Below, in pieces: positions 4,454 through 5,028 of a DNA stretch of 5,028 bases. Numbering within the stretch: position 1 is the first letter of the stretch; each line of letters starts with the position of its first letter. Both the position numbers and the translations under genes were made by a program. The DNA comes from Chloroflexota bacterium. GTDB lineage: Bacteria; Chloroflexota; UBA6077; JADZDV01. The stretch spans positions 1 through 5,028 of the forward strand of contig JADZDV010000286.1 in assembly GCA_020850915.1 (NCBI GenBank). The letters are read 5' to 3'. Below the pieces are notes generated by a model that was not told the DNA's origin, did no database searches, and saw only the letters and a program-made list of their open reading frames with translations.

Positions 4454-5028
4454 GCATCACCACCGCCGCGTTGTCGTACCGGGCGGGCACGGCGCCTCCG
4501 CCGGCCGATCCGATCGGGCGGTACCTCCGCACTCCGAAAGGCTTGCTACTCGCCCTCTTCGCGTCGTTCGTGGCGATCGCCGGGACGGCGGCTGGCTGGG
4601 GTACGGCCCTGCCGCACCTCGGATTCGCCATCGCCGGCGCCTACCTGATGGAGGTGCTGGCGAGCTACGTCCGCCGAGCTGACGGGCGCTGGACGACCAG
4701 CCCGCTGATCTCTGGGCTGATCGTCGGGCTCGTGCTCGATCCAGTCACGCCGCGCAGCGTGACCCTGCTGGTGGCGGCGCTTGCAGTGGCGACGAAGCAC
4801 GTCTTCCGAACGCGCCACGGCCACCTCTTCAACCCGGCCGCGCTCGCGCTGCTGGTCTCCGTGCCCCTCTTCGCAACCGGCCAGAGCTGGTGGGGCGCTC
4901 TGCCCGACCTGGCGTGGCCGTGGCTGATCGTCCTGCTGGTAGGTGGCGCGGTGGTCGTAGAGCGAGTGGACAAGTTCCCGCTCGTGCTGACGTTCGGCGG
5001 GGTGTACTTCGGGCTGCTGACGTTCGCT
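4450..5028 (+). CDS. NqrB/RnfD-family membrane redox subunit, 5' part
   Basis: The reading frame is open from the ATG at 4450, which overlaps the apbE stop as ATGA, to the right edge (193 residues, no stop). A purine-rich GGGACAGGGACGGG precedes the start. The N-terminal ~25 residues are polar, then hydrophobic stretches follow at about 31-50, 55-72, 85-97, 103-117, 127-142, 155-170 and 178-193. HLFNPAALALL (125-135), the preceding ATKHVFRTRHG, and SPLISGLIVGLVLDP (84-98) resemble the membrane subunits NqrB/RnfD, which carry electrons through the membrane in Na+-NQR, RNF and many unnamed flavin-linked systems. Known members bear a covalent FMN on a Thr later in the chain; that part lies beyond the window, so flavinylation cannot be judged. 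No other RNF/NQR subunit is in view, so it may be a stand-alone RnfD-like electron conduit. Subfamily is uncertain. Confidence 0.75.
   Translation, partial: MSITTAALSYRAGTAPPPADPIGRYLRTPKGLLLALFASFVAIAGTAAGWGTALPHLGFAIAGAYLMEVLASYVRRADGRWTTSPLISGLIVGLVLDPVTPRSVTLLVAALAVATKHVFRTRHGHLFNPAALALLVSVPLFATGQSWWGALPDLAWPWLIVLLVGGAVVVERVDKFPLVLTFGGVYFGLLTFA

Overview
The window is GC-rich bacterial DNA whose genes use codons ending mostly in G or C. The protein styles (compact HAMP-poor histidine kinase, OmpR-type regulator, FMN_bind/ApbE/RnfD-like membrane redox cluster) would suit a Chloroflexota (Thermomicrobia-like) or an actinobacterial genome. I lean to Chloroflexota, but this is inference from protein style, not a search.

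Layout. Positions 1-581 hold no intact gene. They contain debris: an IS200/IS605-end-like hairpin (152-179), a tRNA-Pro-like sequence without a normal T arm on the minus strand (about 245-308), a C-terminal scrap of an IS256-type transposase (about 382-465, plus), and three copies of a GGGGG-N3-TCTAA-type motif. From 582 to 2614 on the minus strand lies a two-component system: an OmpR/PhoB-type response regulator followed 15 nt later by its histidine kinase. As written, the regulator is broken. A (GCGGC)5 tandem repeat inside its DNA-binding domain puts the reading frame out, and removing one 5-bp unit restores a textbook 222-residue regulator. Positions 2615-2786 are a divergent control region carrying CTTGGA half-sites spaced one helical turn apart plus a distal inverted copy. 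From 2787 to the right edge on the plus strand runs a tight operon with two 4-bp ATGA overlaps: a membrane-tethered FMN_bind protein with an SGAT flavinylation motif, an ApbE FAD:protein FMN transferase, and the first 193 residues of an NqrB/RnfD-family membrane subunit that runs off the window.

How they work together (inference). ApbE would attach FMN covalently to the threonine of the FMN_bind protein, and possibly to the RnfD-like subunit. The tethered flavin domain would then exchange electrons across or outside the membrane with the RnfD-like protein and partners encoded beyond the right edge. The divergent two-component system is a natural candidate regulator of that cluster. The most notable observations are the repeat that switches the regulator out of frame, the flavin redox cluster whose ApbE shows no export signal, and a perfect 13-bp hairpin inside the 3' end of apbE.
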